Position numbers and translations under genes: made by a program | Shown here: positions 44,472-57,935 of the stretch, piece after piece | Numbering within the stretch: position 1 is the first letter of the stretch | Layout: every line of letters begins with the position of its first letter | Assembly: GCA_030015575.1 (NCBI GenBank) | Contig: JASDDO010000016.1 | Span: forward strand, 65,531,396-65,595,395 | DNA from: Agapanthus africanus | Taxonomy: Eukaryota; Streptophyta; Magnoliopsida; Asparagales; Amaryllidaceae | Reading direction: 5' to 3' | Length of the DNA stretch: 64,000 nucleotides | Notes under the pieces: generated by a model | Told to the model about the DNA's origin: nothing | The model's input: the letters and a program-made list of their open reading frames with translations, nothing else | The model's database searches: none

Positions 44472-47400
44472 TGTAACGTTTTGAAAATCGTTTCGAAAAA
44501 ATTTCGGAAAATCGGTAAAATAAGGGGGTTTTCCGTAAAAAGTCAAAATATAAATATCTTTTAATATAAAATTAAATATACATATTCTAGCTATATAATT
44601 GCTAGTATTTGGTGTTTATTGAGTCACTGGTAAAATTTCTAATTTTCTGAAAATTTTTCCGAAATTAATTATTTTAATATTATTTTAAGGCGTGACTAAT
44701 ACATTTAATTAGGGAAATTACAAATTGGAATGGGTTGAAACAAATTTTGTGCCTCATGACATTTTAATCCAACTTTTAACATGTGGTTTTTGAAATGAAA
44801 ATAAGTTGTTAAGATGGTTTTAGAAAATATATAATATAAAGGCTAAAATGAGGGAAATAAACTAAATAGAATGAAACTTGAGGGGTTTTATTTGTCACAA
44901 AATTTCCACACACACCCACACAAACCCAATTTCCCCTCCTTGGCCAAATTCTAGCAGCCAACATTCCCCCATTTCCCCACTTAATGAAACTAAAGTCAAG
45001 GCAAACAAGAAAAGGGAAAAGAAAAAAATAAAGGTTGAAATATGGACCTTGTTGACTTTTTTGCATTTTTGGACACTCATTCAACTCTCTCTCTCTCTCT
45101 CTCCCTCCCCTCACTCATTGTAGCCGAGCCCCCCTCCCCCCCTTTCCCATTCAGCAGCAGCCCCTCCCAAATCCCCTCTCAATTCTCATCAAAAAATTCA
45201 CCAAAAATGCTTCAAGTCCACAAAATAATCAAAGCTAAATTCAATTCCAACACTTACCCTTTATTCATTAGCCAAACTAGTATGGATCTTGTAGCAAGGA
45301 GGTATCTTTAGGAGGCTAGGTTGCATGCTTGATTCAAGTTTTGTTAAGGTAAATCCTAACCCTAGTGTTTAATGGTTGGTTTAATTCTTTGGGATCAACT
45401 TAATTAGGTTAAATTTCTAGTTTGGAAAATTGAAAAGTTAGGGTTTGAATTCAAATATGGTTGTTGTCACTTGTTTAGGTTTGCAAGGTGTAGTTTAGGA
45501 TGTGAAGACATGGAAAACCTAATCTAGTTGCTAATTACAATTGTTAGATGTAAAATGTCAAAATTTAGCTTTTTTTACGCAAACTAGGTTTTAGTGAAAT
45601 ACATATATAATTGAGATTAAAATCTAATTAAGTTTTTCATGACATTATTAACATTTTAATTTGTTGTTTAGCAACTTAGATCATGCTAATCCAAGCTAAA
45701 TTGTTGTTTGTGCATTTTTGCTATAAAATTGTTAAAATTGGATAAATTGTAAATTAGAATTTTGAGGTTAATGAAATTTAATGATATTAAATTGTGGAAA
45801 TGGTTTTTATGACTTATTTAAGATGTTTAATAAGTATTAGTGCCACTAGAATTGTTAAAACATCAAGTTGTACAAAAACGGTAAACCTTGCTTGCTAGGT
45901 TTTCGGAAAAATAGCTTTTAAAGTGAGTTTGGGGTTTTTGTGAATTTTAACCTATTTCATATTATAATTAGTGTTTGTGAATGTGCAAATGAGTGTGTAT
46001 GGTTTTTCTCGATGGCTTGACGTTTGTACATCGACATCGAGAGTTGGTTTGGCTATTCTTGCATGCGTAGACGATAGGTTTTGACCTATGCGTGATACGC
46101 GTGCCGAATTGGTTTTTGTATACCGTTTCGATTTCGGATTTGGTTTTTATATGTTATGATACGTGGTGACATGTAGGTACCCCAGGTGGACTTTGAGACG
46201 ACAAGCAAGCACGTGGCAACGTCGGCACCGGCGAGCACAGATCAGGTGAGTAGATTTTATCTACGGGGGAAGTCGGGTGGATGGCGTATAGCACCCCCGC
46301 TGTCTATAGTATAGTTGATGATATATATATGTTATAGGTGTTTAATGATACGAGGATGATTATCAAGATATGATTTGTGTTCATGATTTAGTGTAGGGTA
46401 ATTAGAAGTAAACTAGCATAGCTTCTTAGTCGCGAACCCTAGAATAGGTTCATACCCACCCGCACACCCGTATTTGCATACATCTATTTTGCATATGCGT
46501 ATATGGGGATATGTATATCTATATATACACATGGGTATGGGACTAGGTATATATATATGTATACATATACACGAATTATGAGGATAGTACTTGGGATTGG
46601 AGATGAGTCGATGAGATTGGGCTTGAGGCCACCAGATCGGTGATGTGACATGGTCCGTATTTGTGATACGACATGTAATTTTAGCGATTTCTTTACGCGT
46701 GGTGTTTTCATACACACGCATGCATTTCATAGATGGTATCAGTTTTGTACTAGATGTAGGTCAGTACCCGGATCATGATTTTAATAAGAGGATACCAGAT
46801 GAATAATGTGATGAATGTGATATTTGACCCGTACCCAGATTTGGGATGCCGTACGACGGAATTACGTACGAGCTATATATTGATGATAGATCCGCACTCT
46901 TGACTTGAGGATGTCATATTATAGATATTGTATCGTATGTGATACTATTGATGCGGGATCACCAACTATTATATATATATATATATATATCGACTCAGAT
47001 GTTAGGCGGTTTTCTTACCTTTCGTTTTGCCTATTGGCTCAGCCCTATAGTTTAGTGTAGTTGTTAGACTAGATTCGATTCCTACCTATTTCAAAAACTA
47101 ACGAATCATGGGTATTTTAAAAGAAAGGCCAAGGGATTTTATGGATATTTCAAAGGACGCATCTTTTCTTAAAAACACCGTAGCCCTTATTTTCAAAACA
47201 CCACGATTCGTGTTATTTCAAATGGCACCACTGTATGACTTATATTATATTAAATGCAGATTAGTTATCATTGTGTTTATCATTCAGCTCCCGCACATTA
47301 TTGTTGTTCGTTTCGCATCGCATGCTTATATTGTGATTTCATATACCATTATCGATATCATGCTGTCAGGACACCAGCACCATTACCGATGATGCGTATG

Positions 47401-49102
47401 TTCCACGTACACTTACTTGCCGGCTCACACACATCATCATCGGTAATTGCCATGTCACGTACACTTTAGAGAATACTATTTCATTAACATAGCTTGTTAG
47501 CTGATTGTTTCGACATGATATTAGTGTACTTGCCTTATATGCCAGTTTAGACATTTTAGTTATTACTTGCTACTTCATGCATATTATTATTCACTGTTAT
47601 GCAGTATTATAGAGTTTTATTCCTATATTCACTGTTTACGTGCTATTGATGATTGGATTTCGGATTTTCATGAGACTTCCTGGATTTGGGAGAAAACCGC
47701 AAGAATATATATAAACTTCTTTTTCTCTATTTTTAAAATGAAAAGTGTGGTTTTCTCATGATGTATGAGTCGTCCACCATGATGTTTTCTCGGTTATGAG
47801 ATGGATTTCGAGACCCGATTCGAAGAGTTGGATGAACCGTCTGCGGGTACATGGTGGACCCGGTAAGGTACCCTGGGGCAAGAAGATCGAGTAGTAGAAG
47901 ATGAGCCCGGCAGGGGCAGACTGCCTACCGGTGATTTTACCTGACGCGTCGGATATCCAGAAGATATCGTTCGTGGTCGTGTGATTGATGTTAGGGGCTG
48001 ATCCGGACTGACGACGTCCTAGATAGTGAGATTTGAGACACTAAGATTTTTAGATATTGAGGTATTGAGATTGGATGATGCAGGCCAGTCCAGATAGCCG
48101 GAGCCTGAGATATTGAGATATTGGGATTTATGTTTTGTGTCGATGCTAGACACCGTTTATGTTGATTTCATGGATGATACCTCGTTTTAAATATACAGAA
48201 ATCTCACTAAGTTATGAAAGCAGTTTCTTCATTTTCTTGTATTCTGTTTACATGCATTCATACCTCATTCATATGATATGTTGCTACATGAGGCATTGAC
48301 ACGAGCACATAGGATTACACTTATGTATAGATGTTTACCCTTTCCACTTTTTCATGCTTCAGGCCCTATTCATTTGAGAATTATATATTGATCGTATGAC
48401 CTAGGATTGCGTCATACATGCAATTTCTACTCGTAGACGTTTTCTACTCACGAATTGGCAACTCACCCTAGTTGTACCATAGTTCCTTGCAGGTTTTGCC
48501 GTACAGGTTTCGTTGCGGCTTTGCTGACACACTGTTCCTTCTGGGTGATTGCCTTGGCAGGTGGGTTCTTTTGTATCAGGACTACCATTGTATATGTTAT
48601 TTCAGTTGTATCTAGAAACTCCTTCAACCAGATTGTATATTTGAGAGAGATAGAAAACCAGATTTGTTATTCTTTCGACCTTAGAGTCACGCGTTGTATT
48701 ATTTTGGGTTTTCTTATTGATTTTGGGTCTTTTGAGTTTTGATCCTCGCCCTTGGCGTTGTATATTATATTGCTTGCGTGGTTGTGACCGTCGATTGACG
48801 AAGAGCTAGCTTCCGCTTGGGGATGCCTTTTTATTGATTTCGTATACTATTCATGTTGTATCCCGTTTAGGGTCGGTATTTACAAAGAAAACTCTGCTGA
48901 AATTTTCAGAAAATACTTGAGATTTTAACAATACATACTTCGGCCTATGTTGTTAAAACTACTTGCTTTAAATTGGTTTTTCCTTCACTCTATTGCTTCT
49001 TTGGTTTTGATTTCTGGGTTTTGGATTACTTAGATTACGTGCGTCTCGAAACGTTTCGTAATTTAAGTGCCGACCATGTTCCGTACTTTGCGGGTCGCGA
49101 CA
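44472..49102 (+). repeat. 5' LTR of the LARD-like element
   Basis: Starts TGTAACGTTTTGAAAATCG and ends GGGTCGCGACA. It has a (CT)n run (45080-45105), an (AT)n run (46974-46990) and short 'gatattgaga' repeats (48030-48125). It shows no protein-coding signal; the short frames seen are not conserved between the two LTRs. Confidence 0.93.
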
Positions 49103-49106
49103 AAGT

Positions 49107-49118
49107 TGGTATCAGAGC
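49107..49118 (+). other. Primer binding site (tRNA-iMet) of LARD-like element
   Basis: tggtatcagagc, four bases after the LTR end, complements initiator-Met tRNA. Confidence 0.92.
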
Positions 49119-52014
49119 ATTGGGTTTTACATTCGGAGTGTAGAATGACCCTTGGTTGATGGAGTAGGTAACTTGACTAGAGTGACGTACCGTACGTATG
49201 TTTCGCAGCATATTTACGATACGATACTCCACTTAAGAAGCCTTAGGATGTACATTTCTTTGCACAATATTATATTCATTCCTATGATCTAGCCTCATCA
49301 GTACCAGTTATGGATTTGCTGCCACGATTACACGGGCAGAGAGAGCTGTGGCTAGAGTTGCGGTCAGCACGAGCTCGTCACGAACGAGGACTGACCAGGG
49401 CGTGATTCCAGGGACATACGATTGCATAGAGGCGTCGTTTCATTGTGTTTTCACGCTACGAGCGTTTGATGGATCGCTTTTACGAGATTTCTTGGACGTG
49501 CAGATCAGCACCAGAGGATAGGGCCACTACAAGAAGCCAGCCAGGATGTGATGAACGTTAATGCACCATATTTTGATGTTTGAGGCACTGTTCAGCGTGC
49601 GGACAGAAGATTCAGATGTTGCTGCGACTGATGAAATATCTCCCCAGAAGTTTGGAGCTATGCCGCACGAGTTATACTTCGAGATATGATAAAAGGTTGC
49701 TAGTCACCAAAGGATGAATGAATAGGACATGAGATTCATTGCCTACCCCGATGCGAGGTCATCAGATGGATTGATTCCAGCTAGAGGAGACTTTACGCTG
49801 ATACGTTGAGAGTCGATAGAGACGATCGAATGTCAGGAACCCATTTTCCAAGCTTAAAGTATTCGAAAAACAATGCAAGAAATTCTACGGACCCTCTAGA
49901 AGAATGAAACCCTAACTCGACTTAATGACCATGGAACGCCGGTGAACCTTAGGGTTTGCGGCAGTTTAGCGGTGCCATTAATGAGGCTTGGGTCTACCCT
50001 TCTACGGTTGGTCCATAGGTGCTGTGGCATATATTTGATACTATTAAACTGTACACAAGTTGTTAAGCTCTTGGGGGATTATGAGGTTTTGACACATCGA
50101 TCGGATGATTCGACTTCATTCGGATATCAGGTGATGAGATGCATTGCTTAGGAGACTCCAGATATGAGTATAGCCGTTGGAGCGCAGTCCATGCAGCCAC
50201 GAAGAGACGAGTCCGAATCATTCGACATTAAAGAAAAGTGGAGCAAGAGATTCGTACGAGATCTTGATAAGATGACGTTCCACTCCGCTGACATCAGAGA
50301 TGTGATACGCAAGCAGAAGTGTTGACTATGGATATATCTTCCAGGAGGAGTCGTGATGAGTATGAATCCGTTATGGAACAAGAAATAGATTTAGTAAAGA
50401 TGATGTCTTCCGATCAGTTCGGAAGAAACGAGATTTGGGGAAAGACCCCGACAAGATATTTCTGGAAATACTAAACGAGAAGACCTGGACCCAGGAGCGG
50501 TCATATGACGCACACCCAGTAGGCCAGAGTTCGGCATCGTCGACGAGACATGTTATGAGTAACCATGATAGTTGGCCAGAGATCTTTAGAAGATGTGTTA
50601 GAACGGACTGCTTCCGTTATCATTTCTATATTGGACCGTTGAGCCAAGGAGCTATGTACATAGCAATCCGCAGTGAGAGACGAGAGCCTAAGACACTAGG
50701 CGACAGGCCATGATCAGAAGGAAAGTAGATATCTTGCTCTGCTAACATTGGATGCACCGACACCTTCTCGACTGTGAAGGACGGAAATATCGACGACAGT
50801 ATTTATGATTTGTGATTTGTGATTGACTATCACGTATTCGTCACTTTGGATTTCAGTATTTTTGGGTGATTTATTTCTTGATTGAGTTTTGATGACCGAG
50901 TTTCATGATATTCGATTTCATGCCTAGGGCATGTATATGATTTGACTTATGCTTTCGGTATAATTTTCATGCACTTTTAGTATTTGACTGCTTTTGAGCA
51001 CGCCGATGCACAGGATGGTGAGATTTTATACCACGGTATACCTGATTGGGATTTTGATCGAAATGTGTTGTATACCGTCGATTTCGATTGTGATATTCGA
51101 TATTCGTTTTAGTGCACATTGTGCACTTTATTTGGATTTTGCGCATACTTAAGGCACTTGATGCGATTTAGGTGCACACCAGATGCACTAAATCGAGATT
51201 TTTCGTGCATATCAGATGCACCTGGTTTTACTGTCAGGCACACACATTGTCTTTGACAGGTGTTTTCGTGCACACCCGTTGCACTTAGATGTTGTTTCTG
51301 TGCACATGTACGGCACATTCATGGATTTCGATTTCAGTGCGCACCAGACGCACGTGGCATTCATATATATTTGGGATTGATTTCTTTTGGAGCAGTATAT
51401 TTTATGATACTTGCTATTTGGTTTAGTACCGAGCAGGACTAGTCAGAGGACAGTACCTGAGTATATTTTGCATGCATTGGTAGTTATCGAAGGGATTTCC
51501 AAGGAGGAGCTATAGTCTCAGTATTTACCTACGTGTCAATGATGACACGAAACTGTTTAAAAGGGAAACCCTTCTAAATTGTTTTCAAAACGGCGGGACG
51601 TGTATGTTAAACAAAGGATATATATATATATAGTTATTTTCTCACAATGGACATCCGCCATTGTGCAGTGATACACACATCGCACAACGATTTGAAAAAG
51701 ATTTGGCATGCATTGCTTCAAGATGTTTTAATAATGTTTACCTGTATAGTTCTGACGTTTACAAGTATAGTTTTGATGTAATCATATTGATTTTCATTTT
51801 GGATCTTGACATTGGTGTCTTCATGATGACTCCGATAATTGCGGGATGCTGGATGGAGTTTTGATTTTGAGTTATATGCCCATTCTTCATGCGCATGCAT
51901 TGCGCTACGATGTGTTTTATATATTTATGATTTCGGAGCCCCGACGACTTAATGGTTTTGCTTAAATGTTTTAGTATTTGGGGGGGTTTTAATTTAAATT
52001 CGGGGACCGAATTT
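49119..52014 (+). other. Non-coding interior of LARD-like element
   Basis: All six frames are broken every few dozen codons, and I recognise no gag, protease, RT, RNase H, integrase or chromodomain motif. 49300-50720 is somewhat GC-balanced with short frames and may be a much-decayed gag. 50800-51460 is T-rich and holds the GTGCAC repeat array. Confidence 0.7.
51112..51353. repeat. Degenerate ~32-bp repeats of GTGCAC...GCAC
   Basis: About eight copies of a motif like GTGCACACCAGATGCAC start near 51112, 51141, 51172, 51205, 51235, 51268, 51300 and 51337. They are separated by T-rich spacers (often gattttcg-like). Each unit is itself partly palindromic. Confidence 0.8.
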
Positions 52015-52031
52015 CTTTAAGAGGGGAAGAT
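52015..52031 (+). other. Polypurine tract of LARD-like element
   Basis: ctttaagaggggaagat directly precedes the 3' LTR; the preceding ttcggggaccgaattt is also shared with gypsy element 1. Confidence 0.85.
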
Positions 52032-54116
52032 TGTAACGTTTTGAAAATCGTTTCGGTGAAATTTCGGAAAATCGGTAAAATAAAGGAGTTTTCCGTAAAA
52101 AGTCAAAATATAAATATCTTTTAATATAAAATTAAATATATATATTCTAGCTATATAATTGCTATTATTTGGTGTTTATTGAATCACTGGAAAAATTTCT
52201 AATTTTCTGAAAAAATTTCTGAAATTAATTGTTTTAATATTATTTTAAGCCGTCACTAATACATTTAATTAGGGAAAATTACAAATTGGAATGGGTTGAA
52301 ACAAATTTTGTGCCTCATGACATATTAAACCAACTTTTAACATGTGGTTTTTGAAATGAAAATAAATTGTTAAGATGGTTTTAGAAAATATATAATATAA
52401 AGGCTAAAATGAGGGAAATAAACTAAATAGAATGAAACTTGAGGGGTTTTATTTGTCACAAAATTTCCACACAAACCCAATTTCCCCTCCTTAGACGAAT
52501 TCTAGAAGCCCACATTCCCCCATTTCCCCACTTAATGAAACTAAAGTCAAGGCAAACAAGAAAAGGGAAAAGAAAACAATAAAGGTTGAAGTATGGACCT
52601 TGTTGACTTTTTGGCATTTTTGGTCACTCATTCAACTCTCTCTCTCTCACTCCCTCCCTCCCCTCACTCATTGTAGCCGAGCCCTCCCCCCCCTTCACCA
52701 TTCAGCAAAAGCCCCTCCCAAATCCCCTCTTAATTCTCATCAAAAAATTCACCAAAAATGCTTCAAGTCCACAAAAAAATCAAAGCTAAATTCAATTCCA
52801 ACACTTACCCTTTATTCATTAGCCAAACTAGTATGGATCTTGTAGCAAGGAGGCAACTTTGGGAGGCTAGGTTGTATGCTTGATTCAAGTTTTGTTGAGA
52901 TAAATCCTAACCCTAGTGTTTAATGGTTGGTTTAATACTTTGGGATCAACTTAATTAGGTGTTTAATTAGGTTAAATTGCTAGTTTGGAAAATTGAAAAG
53001 TTAGGGTTTGAATTCAAATATGGTTGTTGTCACTTGTTTAGGTTTGCAAGGTGTAGTTTGGCATGTGAAGACATGGAAAACCTAATCTAGTTGCTAATTA
53101 CAATTGTTAGATGTAAAATGTCCAAATTTAGCTTTTTTTTATGCAAACTAGGTTTTACTGAAATACATAGATAATTGAGATTAAAATCTAATTAAGTTTT
53201 TCATAACATTATTAACGTTTTAATTTGTTGTTTAGAAACTTAGATCATGCTAATCCAAGCTAAATTGTTGTTTGTGCATTTTTGCTATAAAATTGTTAAA
53301 ATTGGATCAATTGTAAACTAGAATTTTGGGGTTAATGAAATTTAATGAGATTAAATTGTGGAAATGGTTTTTATGACTTAGTTAAGTTGTTTAATAAGTA
53401 TTATTGCCACTAGAATTGTTAAAACATCAAGTTGTACAAAAAACGGTAAACCTTGCTTGCTAGGTTTTCGGAAAAATAGCTTTTAAAATGAGTTTGGAGT
53501 TTTTGTGAATTTTAACCTATTTCATATTATAATTAGTGTTTGTGAATGTGCAAATGAGTGTGTTTGGGTTTTTCTCGATGGTTTTACGTTTGTATATCGA
53601 CATCGATGGTTGATTTGGCTATTCTTACATGCGTGGACGATAGGTATTGACCTATGCGTGATACGCGTGCCGAATTGGTTTTCGTATACCGTTTCGATTT
53701 CGGATTTGGTTTTTATGCGTTATGATACGTGGTGACATGTAGGTACCCCAGGTGGAATTCGATACGACAAGCAAGTGAGTGGCGACGTCGGCACCGGCGA
53801 GCGCAGATCAGGTGAGTAGATTTTATCAACGGGGGAAGTCGGGTGGATGGCGTATAGCACCCCCGCAGTCCGTAGTATAGTTGATGATATATATATATAT
53901 ATGTTATAGGTGTTTTATGATACGAGGAGATTATCAAGATATGATTTGTGTTCATGGTTTAGTGTAGGGTAATTAGAAGTAAACTAGCATAGCTTCTTAG
54001 TCGCGAACCATAGAATAGGTTCACGCCCACCCACACACCCGCATTTGCATACATCTATTTTACATGTGCGTATATGGGGATATGTATATCTATATATACA
54101 CATGTGTATGGGACTA

Positions 54117-54118
<2 letters not shown>

Positions 54119-54178
<60 letters not shown>
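54119..54178. repeat. (TA)n microsatellite
   Basis: About 30 TA units, against a short 'atatatatatgtatac' at the same place in the 5' LTR (near 46549). Confidence 0.97.
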
Positions 54179-54179
<1 letters not shown>

Positions 54180-54588
54180 GTATACATATACACGAATTAT
54201 GAGGATAGTACTTGGGATTGGAGATGAGTCGATGAGATTGGGCTTGAGGCCGCGAGATCGGTGATGTGACATGGTCCGTATTTGTAATACGACATGATAT
54301 TTAAGCGGTTTCTTTAGGCGTGGTGTTTTCATACACACACATGCATTTCATAGATGGTATCAGTTTTGTACTAGACGTAGGTCAGTACCCGGATCATGAT
54401 TTTAATAAGAGGATACTATATGAATAATGTGATGAATGTGATATTTGACCCGTACCCAGATTTGGGATGACGTACGACGGATTTACGGACGAGTTATATA
54501 TTGATGATAGATCCGCACTCTTGACTTGAGAATGTCATATTATAGATATTGTATCGTATGTGATACTATTGAGGAGGGATCACTGACT

Positions 54589-54593
<5 letters not shown>

Positions 54594-54640
<47 letters not shown>
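54594..54640. repeat. (TG)n microsatellite
   Basis: About 23 TG units. The matching place in the 5' LTR (46973-46990) is an AT run instead. Confidence 0.97.
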
Positions 54641-54643
<3 letters not shown>

Positions 54644-56839
54644 ATCGACTCAGATGTTAGGCGGTTTCCTTACCTTTCGTTTAGTCTGTTAGCTCAGCCC
54701 TATAGTTTTGTGTAGTTAATAGACTAGATTCGATTCCTACCTATTTCAAAAACTAACGAATCGTGGGTATTTTAAAAGACAGGCTAAGGGATTCTACAGA
54801 TATGTAACATTTTAGAAATCGCTTTGCGAATTTTTCCGTTTTAGGGTAAAATTGTCGGTATTTTCCGTTTTAATCTGACTTTGATCAAATGACCATATAG
54901 TCTTTCCAGCACCTAATTTAGATAAAATAAAGCTAGTGCGCAAGTTTTAGGGGTATATGGGACGTTTTCGTTCAATTAGAATTTTTCCCAATTTTAATAT
55001 TATTTTAATGCTGTATTCACATTTTGGGAAATTTCTCTTAAGTGATCTTTTCAACATTAAGTTTGAGTTAATTAATACCTCACATAATATCTAGATATTT
55101 GTTTGGATATTAGGTTTAAAATTTAAAGAAATAGAAAAGAATTGCAAGAGGTGCATGCATGTGTGTGTGAATGCATTTATGTGCATTTATCATGAGATAT
55201 AGCTAGGAAACTCCACACAACTCCCCATCCTTCTCACTTGGCCGAGATCCCTCTTCCCACATCTGCCCTTGATCATTTCCCTTCCATTTTTGCATCTATC
55301 CAAGCTCATAAATCTCCAAAATTCCAAAATATATCACAAAATACGTCAAGTCTTGAGTTTTTGTTTATTGATCACTTGGAGCTAGGAAAGCTTGGATCAT
55401 GGGAGCAAGGGTTGATAGGTATAATTCATACACTGATAAATAGGAGTTTTATGTTGTATAACTCATCGGTTATAGTTTTGAACACTTAAATTATCGATTT
55501 GTGAAATATCGTGTTTTTAGTGTCTTTTTAGAACCTCTGTATCTGCTGTGACCTGGAAATTTTAGTGAGTGACCAAACAAAATTGTAGTGATGTACTAGT
55601 GACCCTGGAGCACCATCTGAGACATGAGCACCACCCCACCAGCCATGGCCGGCAACCCAAGACGAAATTCCGGCGACGCCGGCTATTGAAGGAAGTGTTG
55701 GGCTTTGGATTTTGTGGGTCGTTTTCTGCTGTGGTTTAGGGGTGTTTAGTACTGTTTACTTTTTTAGTAATTGCAGTATGAAAAATCTGGGATCGTTTTC
55801 TTATAATCTAGTGTTTTGTGTTCGCGCGATACGTTATACGACACGGATCGTGCACTTTGTGTGTTTTTGCTCTTAGGTTGTTTTCGTCGTGTCGCTACAC
55901 AAGTTAGCCACATTACGAACACTTGAGGGTATGTTTTGTGTGGTTGCGTCGGTTAAATGTAGTTTGTGTGTGTTTTGGGTCTATTATTAATATATACTTG
56001 CTTTATTGTTTTGATGTGGTAGGTTCGCAGGCGGGGACTTCGGACACTGCGACAAGGGGAAAATGAGTGGTTGGCTTCACTTAGCCAGGAGCATTGGTGA
56101 GTAGATTTAACATCTACAGGAAAATCGCCCGCATGGCGTTATACATCTGGGCTAATAATGTTAATTTTTGTCGTATATTCTATGTCATATTTAAAATTGC
56201 GCATTTACCCTACTGCTTAGTTAATTGTTGTGCTTGGACTAGTATCCTTAGGACACTGCACTATTATTGATGGCTCATGTTGCACGAGCACTGATTGTAT
56301 GCCACACATACCGTCAATAATTTCCATGTCACGCACAACCCACTTGTTGAAATGGTATTGTTTGGTTAGGGACATTGAGACGTTGATTCATATTTCTTTA
56401 TGCATATGACTTATAGCTTACCTGTATACCTACAGGCTTACACATATGCATTGACATGCTTACATGCTAGTTACCCATATACCTATAGGGTAGTATACCA
56501 TTAGTGATAGGTATATACACATATGAGACGTAGCTACATGTACATCTGGCATACATACATACATATACCTGGAGGGTATTATGGATCAGCATAGAGACAT
56601 ACCTTGCTACAGATACTTTTACATCATACATACTTTCATATGGACACACATACCTTGCTATACCGACATGGTTACACATGATATATATTTAATAACTTGT
56701 TGCAGTTAAATAGCGGTTTTCCTTTATATGCTCATATTACTGTTTCATTCTGCATATGTTACCTTCTTGGATTTCATATGATGTTTTCTGATATTGTTAC
56801 GCCTAAGTATATATAACAGTGGAGTGGGATGCTGTTATA

Positions 56840-56841
56840 TA

Positions 56842-56882
<41 letters not shown>
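56840..56882. repeat. (AT)n microsatellite flanked by 'agtggagtgggatgct' copies
   Basis: An AT run sits between two copies of agtggagtgggatgct (56819-56834 and 56884-56899), so the whole is a short direct repeat around a microsatellite. Confidence 0.9.
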
Positions 56883-56885
<3 letters not shown>

Positions 56886-57440
56886 TGGAGTGGGATGCTA
56901 ATATATATGTATTGATTCATACAGTTATACTTATTCATTTCTTGATGTTTTCTGGATTTGAGGACCGTGGTTGTTTCATGAAATTATGCATTGTTTGAAA
57001 AACCCGATTTCTCTTGATATGATATTTCTGCAGCCACCATGAGTTTTATCGGTTCTGATTATATACCCGATTCAAGGAGCGGTAGGCACCGTCTGTGGGT
57101 ACATGGTGGGGCCCGGAGGTACCCCGGGGCAAGAAGATTGATGGACCTTGCCGATTGAGCCTGGCAGGGGAACCATACACTCTGGTGACATTACCAATGA
57201 CTCGGCAGTTATCGTGGGGATACCGACGGGAGTCATGTACGTATGGATACGTCGAGAGACGAGGGTCAGAGCTAGGCACTCGGGCTGTTCGATATAGCGT
57301 ATGATACGTACCTATCAGGGGGCCAGTCGTGGTGACAGCACCTGATAGATCAGTATTTCTGTGTCGATACTTGGCACTTGTTTCATGATATTTTGGGTGT
57401 CGATGTTAGACACTCACCTTATATGAAACTTACTTGATAC

Positions 57441-57572
57441 TGATATTGTACACATGGGATATGTGGGATATACTGATATTGTACACATAGGATATGTGGG
57501 ATATACTGATATTGTACACACGGGATATATGGGATATACTGATATTGTGCATACATGATATGTGAAATCTAC
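57441..57572 (+). repeat. 33-bp minisatellite in solo LTR
   Basis: Four units starting tgatattgtacaca at 57441, 57474, 57507 and 57540, exactly 33 bp apart, with decayed units on both sides. Confidence 0.95.
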
Positions 57573-57729
57573 TTGATGTTGGACATTCAGGATATATGAG
57601 ATTTACATGATATGAGAGCCAATTTGGGGGCTGATTGTGGAAATTGGGAATTTGATTGTCTTGTTGGATTTTGGTCCTACCACGAGATTAGGATTTCCGT
57701 GGAAATGACATGTTTTATTCCATACTCCA

Positions 57730-57935
57730 CATTTATTGTTTATGCACTTCTTCATATATTAGTTGTACCTGATAGAGTACTTTCCTTGACTGTTGCATTT
57801 ATATACTATTATATGCATTGTTCCATGTATTATTTATACCTGATAGAGTACTTTACATGATTATTGCATGCCGATTGTCATATTATTGCTTCATGTATTA
57901 GTAGTACCTGCTAGCGTACCTTTCATGATTGATGC
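57730..57935 (+). repeat. Imperfect ~70-bp tandem repeats in solo LTR
   Basis: Three units share acctgatagagtactttNcatgattattgcat; the common part lies near 57768, 57839 and 57905. Confidence 0.85.

Noticed and set aside
47108-47392. 94-codon frame repeated at 58728-58910
   Set aside because: The two are the two LTR copies of the LARD-like element; the frame is not kept in full between them.
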